A DNA stretch of 55,452 nucleotides from a virus. Below, one piece after another: positions 31,673-38,910 of the stretch (its first letter is position 1; every line of letters starts with the position of its first letter). The DNA lies in IMG/VR virus record IMGVR_UViG_3300036859_000051, positions 1-55,452 of that record; one strand, 5' to 3'. The position numbers were made by a program, and so were the translations under genes. The notes under the pieces were generated by a model. That model saw only the letters and a program-made list of their open reading frames with translations, searched no databases and was not told the origin of the DNA.

Positions 31673-32611
31673 TTAACTCGCGAAGGCGAGCGCGGACCAA
31701 GTTGGTTGCGCTTTGGTGCCCACATTCATGTAAAGCACCTTACCAGTGATATCGGTATAGCGCGAACCCGGCCCGGCGAACCCTTCACCGGTCGCGACGG
31801 GATCACCATCGGTGTAATTGACCGGCGCACCCGATCCGAGAAGTTCGCAAACATCACCAACCGAGAAGCGCAATTCAGCCTTGTCAACGGTGAATGGTTC
31901 GCCATCGTCGGTGTAATGCGGCGAACCATCGTCTTTCAAATCCAAACCGTAATCAACACCCGATCCGGCATTGTTGTTGAGCATCCGGACGCCGAACGCA
32001 GACTTCGCGCGCGTGACGGATGATGGATCATCGCCATCGATCACAGCGGCAACGATGGCATCGGCACCAACCGATCCGTCCATGATAATTCCCATCAACG
32101 CGGCAGTCGGATAATCCGACGCGTGCGCAACGACGGAATACGCGCCGACCATACCGCCTAGATAGTTGCCTTCACCGGCAATTGCGTCACCCATGATGTT
32201 GCCCATCATCGGCGCAAGAAACTTTGGATCGGTGCCGTCGTTGGAACCTGCATCATCGGCAACGGTCAAATCGGCGGCAATGACCTGATAGCTTTCGCCG
32301 GTTCCATCATACTCAACTGCTTGTTCGCTCGATGCTGCAACAGCTTCGGAGCTTGTTGGAAAATCAACAGCCGCCTCGCTCCAATCGACCGATCCGTTTT
32401 CAACGACAATGTCAAACCGCTGACGCGATGAATATGGTCCGAACGTGGCGGTTTCACCGGCCGCGATACTTGTCGGGCGACCGGGTTCCTCACCCGATCC
32501 GGAACCGAGTGCCCACACCTTTGCAGCGGACACAGCGGCGGCAACAACGGTCAACTGCCGCGTTGCCTCCAATGTAACGACTTCATGCGAATTCTGTCGG
32601 ATTGTGGTCAT
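31673..32611 (-). CDS. Probable capsid decoration or head fibre protein
   Basis: 312 residues from the ATG at 32611 (GGGG upstream), encoded directly before the major capsid gene. The N-terminal 90 residues are beta-rich (EVVTLEATRQLTVVAAAVSA, GETATFGPYSSRQRFDIVVE). The rest is Gly/Asp-rich, with PMMGNIMGDAIAGEGNYLGG, similar to head-decorating proteins that share a virion-associated MxGNIxGD-like motif. Role inferred from position and composition. Confidence 0.6.
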   Translation of the reverse strand: MTTIRQNSHEVVTLEATRQLTVVAAAVSAAKVWALGSGSGEEPGRPTSIAAGETATFGPYSSRQRFDIVVENGSVDWSEAAVDFPTSSEAVAASSEQAVEYDGTGESYQVIAADLTVADDAGSNDGTDPKFLAPMMGNIMGDAIAGEGNYLGGMVGAYSVVAHASDYPTAALMGIIMDGSVGADAIVAAVIDGDDPSSVTRAKSAFGVRMLNNNAGSGVDYGLDLKDDGSPHYTDDGEPFTVDKAELRFSVGDVCELLGSGAPVNYTDGDPVATGEGFAGPGSRYTDITGKVLYMNVGTKAQPTWSALAFAS

Positions 32612-32675
32612 GGGCCGCCCCTTTTGATGATCCATCCGGGTTAAGCGCTTCGTTTGAAAAAGTCAAACAAAGCTG

Positions 32676-32704
32676 TTGACAACCTATCGCGTCGACCGTA
32701 TATA
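32676..32704 (+). promoter_or_regulatory. Sigma70-type promoter of the repeated phage family
   Basis: TTGACA at 32676-32681, a 17-base spacer ending CGCGTCGACCG, and TATATA at 32699-32704. It is one of three copies with the same CGCGTCGACCGTATATA core. It drives 32732 onward. Confidence 0.85.
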
Positions 32705-32731
32705 AAACGCATTGAAAACGGAGCCTCCGCC

Positions 32732-33013
32732 ATGAGCATCAAACCAACAATCATCTGGAAAAAGAAAAACGGACCGGGTCATTTCGCCGTTCTCGGGACG
32801 ATCCGCGTCGGCGCAACCGAACGATCCATTACCAAAGGGCATCTTTGGACGTGTTCCGTTATTTTGCCCGGTATCGCGATTGGTGGAGCTTATCGATATC
32901 ACACCAACGAAACGGACGCGCAAAAGATCGTTGAACTTGCGATCAACAAATGGTTCGCCGCAATCGAGCCGTCGCTCACCGTTATCAAAGAAGCGGAAGA
33001 AGCCGATGACTAA
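32732..33013 (+). CDS. Small phage protein of unknown function
   Basis: 93 residues from the ATG at 32732, 28 bases after the -10, with GGAG upstream. Beta-rich N-terminal half (PTIIWKKKNGPGHFAVLGTI) and a helical C-terminus. First gene of the largest rightward insert. Not recognised. Confidence 0.75.
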   Translation: MSIKPTIIWKKKNGPGHFAVLGTIRVGATERSITKGHLWTCSVILPGIAIGGAYRYHTNETDAQKIVELAINKWFAAIEPSLTVIKEAEEADD

Positions 33014-33203
33014 AAGCTACGAACAAGCGTTTCTCGAAAGTCTCGCGTCCGAATATCAAGAGGACGCCGCGCAAGCATATCGTGAATTCGAAATCATAAG
33101 AGAACGGCAACCATATCGAACGCGCCAACTAATCACGTATCAACAGATCACGCGCTATCGGTATGCCGAAGCAAGAAAGACATTATGGAAATGTCTAGGA
33201 TGA
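33006..33203 (+). CDS. Small phage protein of unknown function
   Basis: 65 residues, overlapping the previous gene by eight bases. Charged and helical (YEQAFLESLASEYQEDAAQA, YRYAEARKTLWKCLG). Not recognised. Confidence 0.65.
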   Translation: MTKSYEQAFLESLASEYQEDAAQAYREFEIIRERQPYRTRQLITYQQITRYRYAEARKTLWKCLG

Positions 33204-33529
33204 TTAAACCCACCTTCGCGATGTTCGTTGAATATTGCGAACAACGAAAACTACCCACGTCCGAATGGGTGTTTGAACCCGGCATCCGTATTTACGTCCG
33301 CAAGGGTTGGCGTCCGCGACATGGCGATTATGTTCTAGCGAACATGGAAGCGACGACACCCGGCAAAGGTGCGTTGACCAAATTTCTCGATACATGGGAA
33401 CCTAAATACCAATTCAGTGTCGAGCAAATTCTAAACGAACGCTTGATCCCTTATTTCGAGCGTCGCGGCTACGTTTACGAAAGCGGCAAGTTCCCCGGCT
33501 CACTTTGTATGATCGGCCCGAAATCATGA
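33185..33529 (+). CDS. Small phage protein of unknown function
   Basis: 114 residues from the ATG at 33185 (AGAAAG upstream), or 109 from the ATG at 33200 that overlaps the previous stop as ATGA. Basic, aromatic-rich protein (WVFEPGIRIYVRKGWRPRHG, FERRGYVYESGKFPGSLCMI). Not recognised. Confidence 0.65.
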   Translation: MEMSRMIKPTFAMFVEYCEQRKLPTSEWVFEPGIRIYVRKGWRPRHGDYVLANMEATTPGKGALTKFLDTWEPKYQFSVEQILNERLIPYFERRGYVYESGKFPGSLCMIGPKS

Positions 33530-33807
33530 ACCCCGATGCGCGATATCATTGGATCGAAGAATATTTAAGAAATCGATCACACAACGATTTTGTTGATGTT
33601 CTAAATCGCGACTTCGTTGACGATTACGCGCGAGCGACAGGCGTCCCGTTAATGGTGCAAATGTATGGCGCCGCGAAATGCCCAACACTCGGGCGTGACC
33701 TAGCACACATGGCGAAAAATAATCGCCTGCGTCGTTCGCGTAGCGGTATCGAAGGAATGGCGGGAATGGGGTTTCCGCGTTGGGTTTGGATTTACAGATT
33801 ACCATGA
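33526..33807 (+). CDS. Probable winged-helix DNA-binding protein
   Basis: 93 residues from the ATG at 33526 (ATGA overlap). The C-terminal half VQMYGAAKCPTLGRDLAHMA, KNNRLRRSRSGIEGMAG and PRWVWIYRL has the helix-turn-helix then wing rhythm seen in small phage regulators. The fold call is by pattern; target unknown. Confidence 0.6.
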   Translation: MNPDARYHWIEEYLRNRSHNDFVDVLNRDFVDDYARATGVPLMVQMYGAAKCPTLGRDLAHMAKNNRLRRSRSGIEGMAGMGFPRWVWIYRLP

Positions 33808-34025
33808 TGACCGGTTTCGCTGTTGTCGACATGCTCACTCGTCGCGTAATCATCGAATGCTTCACACTCGAAACGCTCGATCTGATCATGGCAGGTCGCA
33901 ATGCACAGTTCATCGCGATCATGACGGACGCCACGGTTTATAATCCGCCACTGAGTTTCAATGAAATCTTCATCGGTGTTAATTGGTTGAAGAATTTTCG
34001 GGTCTTGACAGATCGACCGCGTTGA
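33804..34025 (+). CDS. Small phage protein of unknown function
   Basis: 73 residues from the ATG at 33804 (ATGA overlap with the previous stop). Mixed alpha/beta pattern (MMTGFAVVDMLTRRVIIECF, IMTDATVYNP). Its last codons overlap the -10 region of the promoter at 34005. Not recognised. Confidence 0.65.
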   Translation: MMTGFAVVDMLTRRVIIECFTLETLDLIMAGRNAQFIAIMTDATVYNPPLSFNEIFIGVNWLKNFRVLTDRPR

Positions 34026-34033
34026 GATATAAT
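34005..34033 (+). promoter_or_regulatory. Consensus sigma70 promoter of the repeated phage family
   Basis: TTGACA at 34005-34010, a 17-base spacer and TATAAT at 34028-34033: both hexamers are perfect consensus. The spacer begins GATCGACCGCGT, like the other copies. It lies inside the end of the previous gene and drives 34065. Confidence 0.88.
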
Positions 34034-34064
34034 CAGCGCGTCGAATTGGAAAGGAACCACGAGA

Positions 34065-34337
34065 ATGTCAATCACAATCGTTCAGGGTAAACCGGCGAAG
34101 TCGCACAATGGCGAAGCGTACTCAACGCGTCGCATGGGAAAAGTAATCCCGCTTATTGATCGCACTTGGAACGAACTCACCAAAGCGCAACAAAGCAGCG
34201 TTTTATTCGGCGATGGTTGTGGGCATCCGAGCAACCGTCCTAAGTCGAGCGCACAAGCTCGCAAATGGATTTACACGGTACGCACCGATACCGGCACAAT
34301 CTACGGTCACAATCCGGGTTGGGGGTTCGCACTATGA
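34065..34337 (+). CDS. Small phage protein of unknown function
   Basis: 90 residues, with AAAGGAA upstream, behind a consensus promoter, so probably strongly expressed early. Basic protein with SVLFGDGCGHPSNRPKSSAQ and a C-terminal beta part (IYTVRTDTGTIYGHNPGWGF). Not recognised. Confidence 0.75.
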   Translation: MSITIVQGKPAKSHNGEAYSTRRMGKVIPLIDRTWNELTKAQQSSVLFGDGCGHPSNRPKSSAQARKWIYTVRTDTGTIYGHNPGWGFAL

Positions 34338-34579
34338 GACTAATCCGCATTCCAAAAGTTTTCTACAACGATCACGTTGCGCGCGATCTTCCGGCGCCAC
34401 CTATCGAACGCAAAACCCGTCGTCATTACTACATCGATTGCGATCATCCTCATATTGGTGAATTGGAGGATGACGCGGTCCATTACTCGGACGCAACGAC
34501 TTGGGGAAACGGAATAGAGCAAGGCGGGATCGAACGTTCCGCCCGCGCTACACTAAACGCGATCCGTGAGGCGGGTTGA
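34334..34579 (+). CDS. Small phage protein of unknown function
   Basis: 81 residues from the ATG at 34334 (ATGA overlap). His- and Asp-rich centre (HYYIDCDHPHIGELEDDAVH). It could bind a metal, but no family is recognised. Confidence 0.65.
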   Translation: MRLIRIPKVFYNDHVARDLPAPPIERKTRRHYYIDCDHPHIGELEDDAVHYSDATTWGNGIEQGGIERSARATLNAIREAG

Positions 34580-34679
34580 TGCGCTCCCGCCGATCATTCG
34601 CAATTCGTTGGGGATTATGCCGAAGCGACATGCTCGCATGGGCGGTTCGCGGTCGACAAACTTTTCGTTGAAATAGCTG

Positions 34680-34708
34680 TTGACAATCGACCGCGTCGAC
34701 CGTATATA
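34680..34708 (+). promoter_or_regulatory. Sigma70-type promoter of the repeated phage family
   Basis: TTGACA at 34680-34685, spacer ATCGACCGCGTCGACCG, TATATA at 34703-34708. From -35 to -10 it is identical to the copy at 35242. Confidence 0.88.
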
Positions 34709-34715
34709 ACAATCA

Positions 34716-34741
34716 TTGACGCGGCAATCCCGCCGCGTCAA
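34716..34741 (+). other. Stem-loop at the 5' end of the transcript from the 34680 promoter
   Basis: TTGACGCGGC (34716-34725) pairs perfectly with GCCGCGTCAA (34732-34741) around AATCCC. It begins about eight bases after the -10, so it would form the extreme 5' end of the mRNA, just before the GGAGG ribosome binding site. Such 5' stems can protect transcripts from decay. Confidence 0.6.
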
Positions 34742-34758
34742 AACCGGAGGGTCCGCCC

Positions 34759-34932
34759 ATGTTCGCAGTCCGTTTCGTCATCGTTGCCGTTTCCACCGAC
34801 GGTTCGGAGCTTGAATTGTTCCGTTGGACGCGTGACGCAACGTCGGGCATCGAACGCGCCAAGCGCGAAGGCGTTCAGTTTTTCGGCGAAGCATGGCTAG
34901 CCAGTGTAACCATCATCGCGCGGGAGGTATGA
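34759..34932 (+). CDS. Small phage protein of unknown function (57 residues)
   Basis: Too short for common gene-length cut-offs, but well supported: a promoter at 34680, GGAGGG before the ATG, and a stop four bases before the next start. The sequence MFAVRFVIVAVSTDGSELEL ... LASVTIIAREV has a beta-alpha-beta look. The start coordinate is set by counting back from the stop and may be off by one. Confidence 0.7.
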   Translation: MFAVRFVIVAVSTDGSELELFRWTRDATSGIERAKREGVQFFGEAWLASVTIIAREV

Positions 34933-34936
34933 GCGG

Positions 34937-35245
34937 ATGCAACTTAATTGGCTCACCATTTGCCCGTCGAATTCCCGCGAACATTTGGTTCGCGGGACCG
35001 AACTAGAAATGGCATTTGTGCCGGGCACTGCGTCACGTCTTGCGATCTACACCGTTCGCACATACGACCGCGACGGTTACGACGTGCGGTATCGTGTCCG
35101 CGATGCTGGCAGGATTTCGGACGCCGACGTTCGCGCGGGTAAGCGCCCGCCCATCATCGGCGAATTTGCCACGATGGATGAATTAGAAATCGCGATTGAA
35201 AACACGCGCAAAGCGCATCCAGAAGCTTTTCAATTTCCCGATTGA
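34937..35245 (+). CDS. Small phage protein of unknown function
   Basis: 102 residues with GGGAGG upstream. Beta-rich (FVPGTASRLAIYTVRTYDRD, YDVRYRVRDAGRI) with a C-terminal helix (MDELEIAIENTRKAH). Its stop overlaps the -35 of the next promoter. Not recognised. Confidence 0.7.
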   Translation: MQLNWLTICPSNSREHLVRGTELEMAFVPGTASRLAIYTVRTYDRDGYDVRYRVRDAGRISDADVRAGKRPPIIGEFATMDELEIAIENTRKAHPEAFQFPD

Positions 35246-35270
35246 CAATCGACCGCGTCGACCGTATATA
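35242..35270 (+). promoter_or_regulatory. Sigma70-type promoter of the repeated phage family
   Basis: TTGACA at 35242-35247, a 17-base spacer and TATATA at 35265-35270. The leader that follows resembles that of the promoter at 5742 (TATC.GGTATCAACAACGGAG), so promoter and leader appear to be copied as a unit. Confidence 0.88.
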
Positions 35271-35297
35271 TCGGGTATCAACAACGGAGTAAATGAA

Positions 35298-35612
35298 ATG
35301 TCCATCGGTTTTCGCGCTTACTTCTTTGATACCAACGGGGTTGAATTGTCCAAGCATCCGCTGAATGGCATGACGTGGTGTCAGACTTTTGGCTCACCCA
35401 AGATCAATGGTACGTTCTGCCATACGCGCCGGACGGGCGTTCGGATCGCGCGTTACGCGGATTTGAAGGGAACCAAAGGTGAAGTCACCTTAACTCCGGC
35501 CAACGTTCGCGAATACTTCGGCAACGTTGAACGTGTCGGTGTCAAAGTTTGGTACAGCCCGGAAAGCTCCGAAAAGTTCTGGATTTACGCTGATCCGGAA
35601 ACCAAGGCATAA
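35298..35612 (+). CDS. Phage protein of unknown function
   Basis: 104 residues from the ATG at 35298, with CGGAG upstream. Pattern MSIGFRAYFFDTNGVELSKH, KVWYSPESSEKFWIYADPET is beta-rich. A GC-rich hairpin (GCCGGGG/CCCCGGC at about 35628-35650) follows the gene, ahead of the next ribosome binding site. Confidence 0.75.
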   Translation: MSIGFRAYFFDTNGVELSKHPLNGMTWCQTFGSPKINGTFCHTRRTGVRIARYADLKGTKGEVTLTPANVREYFGNVERVGVKVWYSPESSEKFWIYADPETKA

Positions 35613-35667
35613 ACCAATCCTCCGCGAGCCGGGGCGCGTCGTCCCCGGCAGAAAGGTTCACTCCAAC

Positions 35668-36156
35668 ATGAGATACAACGATCAATCAACCGACGTGACA
35701 CGTTGGACGACGACCAAGCTCTTTCGTCGGCTTCGCGAGACTGCCAATCTCACCACGTTTGGCGTAGATCAGAACGAAATCGCCGCGACTTACAAAGTCG
35801 GCTGGCACGATCAAGTCAACAAGGATCAACCACGCATTGACGATTTCATTCGCGAACAAACCCGCGTTTATCGGCAGTCATGGCTTGATCCGATCATTGA
35901 CGAACTTGAACGTCGCTTTGGAGCGTCACCGGCAACCGTGTTGACCACACAGGTTCGCATCATTGCTTTGACCGGTGAGCGCCTTCCGAACGGTGAATAC
36001 AGTGCAAGGTTTTTCGTTCGAGGGATGAAAGGTGACACCCCTTACAATGCATTTGGACCGGGCGTTGAATTCGACACTCACGAAGCCGCCGAAGCTGCGA
36101 TCATAACTCACAACAAAGAAATGCCTGAACGTCAATTGGATTTGGTGAAGCCATGA
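35668..36156 (+). CDS. Phage protein of unknown function
   Basis: 162 residues from the ATG at 35668 (AGAAAGG upstream). The N-terminal half is helical and charged; the C-terminal half is beta-rich (TVLTTQVRIIALTGERLPNG, EYSARFFVRGMKGD). Not recognised. Confidence 0.7.
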   Translation: MRYNDQSTDVTRWTTTKLFRRLRETANLTTFGVDQNEIAATYKVGWHDQVNKDQPRIDDFIREQTRVYRQSWLDPIIDELERRFGASPATVLTTQVRIIALTGERLPNGEYSARFFVRGMKGDTPYNAFGPGVEFDTHEAAEAAIITHNKEMPERQLDLVKP

Positions 36157-36359
36157 CTGACCCTGCCAACAAACCACCACCGAACAATGCCGGACGCCGA
36201 CAAGTCGATACAATCGACTTTACACCGAAGTGGCGAAGCATCCTACCAATGTTGTTGGTCACATTGCGTGATGGCACGCCAGAAGGTCAACGGATGGCAA
36301 CGGAAGAACTAGAGCGGATGGCCGATGCTGCCGACGCTCATTTGAAGGCAACCAAATAA
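36153..36359 (+). CDS. Small phage protein of unknown function
   Basis: 68 residues, ATGA overlap with the previous stop. Pro/Asn-rich start, then helical (RSILPMLLVTLRDGTPEGQR, MATEELERMADAADAHLKAT), a pattern common in small phage proteins. Last gene of the insert. Confidence 0.7.
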   Translation: MTDPANKPPPNNAGRRQVDTIDFTPKWRSILPMLLVTLRDGTPEGQRMATEELERMADAADAHLKATK

Positions 36360-36398
36360 AATAAGAAACGGGGCGACCCCTCCGCCGAAGTCGCCCCG
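36360..36398 (-). terminator. Intrinsic terminator of the scaffold gene
   Basis: CGGGGCGAC (36369-36377) pairs with GTCGCCCCG (36390-36398). On the leftward strand the stem is followed by TTTCTTATTTT. It ends leftward transcription from the scaffold gene and faces the rightward insert. Confidence 0.85.
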
Positions 36399-36433
36399 CC
36401 ATTGACACGCACGCTGAAAGGTAAGCGGCGCCG

Positions 36434-37291
36434 TCAATCCTCGATAGTCGCTTTGCCTTGTGACATTTCCGAAGCGATCTTCGCGCGCTCCGGCGAATTC
36501 AGCGGCAAGGCGTCGAATTCGGCCCGCTTCATTACCCGCTTACCGCCCGGTCCAACACCGCCCTTGCCATCGTTGCCCGAGCCAGAATTGTTGGCGCCCT
36601 TCAAGACGGCATTCTTGTTCGGATACTCGTTGACGATGATTTCCATCGCTTCATCGAACGTCGCGACTTCCCCGGCACGCTGCGTTGAATAGAGCGGCCC
36701 GGAACCATCCGCCTTCATCGCAACGACACGATCATTTTCGATCTTGAAGCGATTGCCGAACGTCGCTTGAGCGATATCAGACGGGATGGTCAATTTCTCG
36801 GTGATGAATTTCGATCCGCCGAACGCCGACGCGACTAGGACGCCGTGAAGCTTGCTTTCGTATGTGTCGCCACGCTTCGTTGCATCAGCGAGCTTTGTTT
36901 CATACGACTTGGCGACTTCCGCGCGAACTTCGTCAACCTTGCCCGCGTCAATGAGCGTCTTGTCTTTCAGCTTGCCGACCGTAGCAATCGCTTCCGCCGC
37001 TGCCTTAGCGTCGGTAACGCCCGCGTCGGTGAATTCCTTAACCTTGGCTTCGGCCGTCTCGGCACGCTGCCTATGGCCCATCGCTTCGCCGTTGAGACGC
37101 GTAATCGTGTCACCTGCAACAGTCTGCTCGACACCGGCCGCCGTGATCCATATCGGATTGCCGTCCTTCGTTTCAAACTTCCCGTCAGCGTCGGTTTTCC
37201 ATTTGCCCTTGTCACCGTCGAAAAACCCGACACGAGAAATACGCATCGAACGCCCGATCCATGCGAGCGGAACCCCTTTGAACGTAATCAT
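36434..37291 (-). CDS. Capsid scaffolding protein (DUF6651-like)
   Basis: 285 residues, AAAGGTG upstream. It has a long charged helical centre (HRQRAETAEAKVKEFTDAGV, EVAKSYETKLADATKRGDTY), then FGGSKFITEKLTIPSDIAQA and AEVATFDEAMEIIVNEYP-type segments, a Gly-rich linker and a basic C-terminus. This layout fits phage scaffold proteins, and it lies right after the portal gene. Several starts exist; MRISRV at codon 16 is an alternative. Confidence 0.75.
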   Translation of the reverse strand: MITFKGVPLAWIGRSMRISRVGFFDGDKGKWKTDADGKFETKDGNPIWITAAGVEQTVAGDTITRLNGEAMGHRQRAETAEAKVKEFTDAGVTDAKAAAEAIATVGKLKDKTLIDAGKVDEVRAEVAKSYETKLADATKRGDTYESKLHGVLVASAFGGSKFITEKLTIPSDIAQATFGNRFKIENDRVVAMKADGSGPLYSTQRAGEVATFDEAMEIIVNEYPNKNAVLKGANNSGSGNDGKGGVGPGGKRVMKRAEFDALPLNSPERAKIASEMSQGKATIED

Positions 37292-37338
37292 ACCTCAGTC
37301 ACCTTTCATTGCGCGTCGCGCGCTTGCACCGGTTGGCG

Positions 37339-38910
37339 TCACGCCCCGGCATTCGGCAGAACAGGCGGAACCACCTGCTTAATGGGAAGCCCGGTTATTG
37401 GATCAACCTCCCCTTCATCTTCGGTCGGACCTTCGTCCAAAATTGCTTGTTCTTCATCGTCCGGATCAAAATCCGGTGAGAGGATATCCCGACGCTTTAG
37501 TTCCTTCCAAAGCGTCCGCTGCGACAAATCACCGGCCGCCCGAGCATCTTTCAGCGCCGTGACAGCAACCGCGCCGTTGTCACCGTCAACATCGAAATCG
37601 GTGAATACCTTCGTATTGATCTTTTCAACCATTTCGTCGCGCGGCAGACCGTACCACATGGCCGTAAGGATCAACGCGTTATCAAGCGCATCCTCCAAAC
37701 CAAATGCCCACATTTGGACAGCGGAATTTCCCTTCTTTCCGGCAACCGCAGCCGTGATGACCGTGATGTTCCCCGATTGCGCGGTGAGCGGATTGCGCCC
37801 TAGCTCGCGAAGCTGGTTGATTGTCTTTTCAACATCGCTTTGGAGGAACGTTAGCGACTGTGCGGACGGTTCGATCAACTCCCATGATCCGACATTGCCG
37901 TTGCCATCGGTAGGCGCGTAAAGGACGCGCATCGGCCCGACGTTGACCGGCTTGGTTGTTCCATCCGGGTTCTTATCGGGTTTGACACCGTTGCCCGTAA
38001 GCATCGGATAAGCGGTAAGCGTTTTGATCCATTTCAATCCGCTTTCCTGCAAATACAATTCGATTTGCAAATCCGCTGCGTCTCGCATTGGCGGATGAAC
38101 GAACCAAGTGCGACCATTGCGACGACCCGTCACAAACGCCACCATCGGAATTACACCGATGGTGAAAACACCTTGATCGATCTGATACCAAATGGTTGGT
38201 TGACCGACACCGGTCGGAAGCTTGCTTTTGTCTTGCTCCCATAGCTCCCAACGGGCGCCTAATTCGTCTCGGATCATGATCCGAATATGGTTGGGATCGC
38301 CCGGTTCCATGATCCGCATGTAAGTCAATTCTTCGTTCCCGGCAATCACGGCGGATTGCGCTTCAAGAACGTTGATTGCTTTGACATGCGACCAAAACGG
38401 CCGAATACCGGATTTCCGTTCTTCCTCTATCGAGCGCGGCGCGGTCGACACTGGAACTTTCGGATAGTCAACGAAAATCCAATCGATAGCGTCGTTGATC
38501 CCGTTGAAAAACGTCGCAGCGGCAAACACGGTGAGATTGTTGTTCGCGCCATCAACGTTGCCGATGAAGTCGGTCAACTGTTCAGGCAACGTGCCTAATG
38601 TCTCGTCTGTCGCGACTTCATTTTCGAAAGGTTTCGATGCGAGCCCTTCAACAACATCACGATAAATGTTGGTGAATTTGGTGAGCGACAAACGGAATTT
38701 GTATTCCGTATCCGGTTCGTTGGGAAATTTCGGCAGATATTTTTCGCCCGCGTCGCGGATCGCTTTGGCGCCACGAACGATGGTGTCAACTTGCTCCCAA
38801 TACGGGCACATAGCGGCATGATCTACAGACGATTTGTCTAGGTTCTCACGCTGCGTCGCGGACAGTGCCGTTTCGCCATCGAAGAACGCGACCCGCTCAA
38901 TTCGCGCCAT
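37339..38910 (-). CDS. Portal protein (DUF4055 type)
   Basis: 523 residues. Matches the DUF4055 portal pattern: YWEQVDTIVRGAKAIRDAGE, RLSLTKFTNIYRDVVEGLAS, FFNGINDAIDWIFVDYPKVP and a helical C-terminal domain. It follows terminase and precedes scaffold. Role: forms the ring through which DNA enters and leaves the head. Its start overlaps the terminase stop by 14 bases. Confidence 0.88.
   Translation of the reverse strand: MARIERVAFFDGETALSATQRENLDKSSVDHAAMCPYWEQVDTIVRGAKAIRDAGEKYLPKFPNEPDTEYKFRLSLTKFTNIYRDVVEGLASKPFENEVATDETLGTLPEQLTDFIGNVDGANNNLTVFAAATFFNGINDAIDWIFVDYPKVPVSTAPRSIEEERKSGIRPFWSHVKAINVLEAQSAVIAGNEELTYMRIMEPGDPNHIRIMIRDELGARWELWEQDKSKLPTGVGQPTIWYQIDQGVFTIGVIPMVAFVTGRRNGRTWFVHPPMRDAADLQIELYLQESGLKWIKTLTAYPMLTGNGVKPDKNPDGTTKPVNVGPMRVLYAPTDGNGNVGSWELIEPSAQSLTFLQSDVEKTINQLRELGRNPLTAQSGNITVITAAVAGKKGNSAVQMWAFGLEDALDNALILTAMWYGLPRDEMVEKINTKVFTDFDVDGDNGAVAVTALKDARAAGDLSQRTLWKELKRRDILSPDFDPDDEEQAILDEGPTEDEGEVDPITGLPIKQVVPPVLPNAGA

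Noticed and set aside
36845-37921. A 358-residue plus-strand open frame across the scaffold and portal genes
   Set aside because: It lies antisense to two well-supported structural genes and its translation is Arg/Ser/Pro-rich without domain character.
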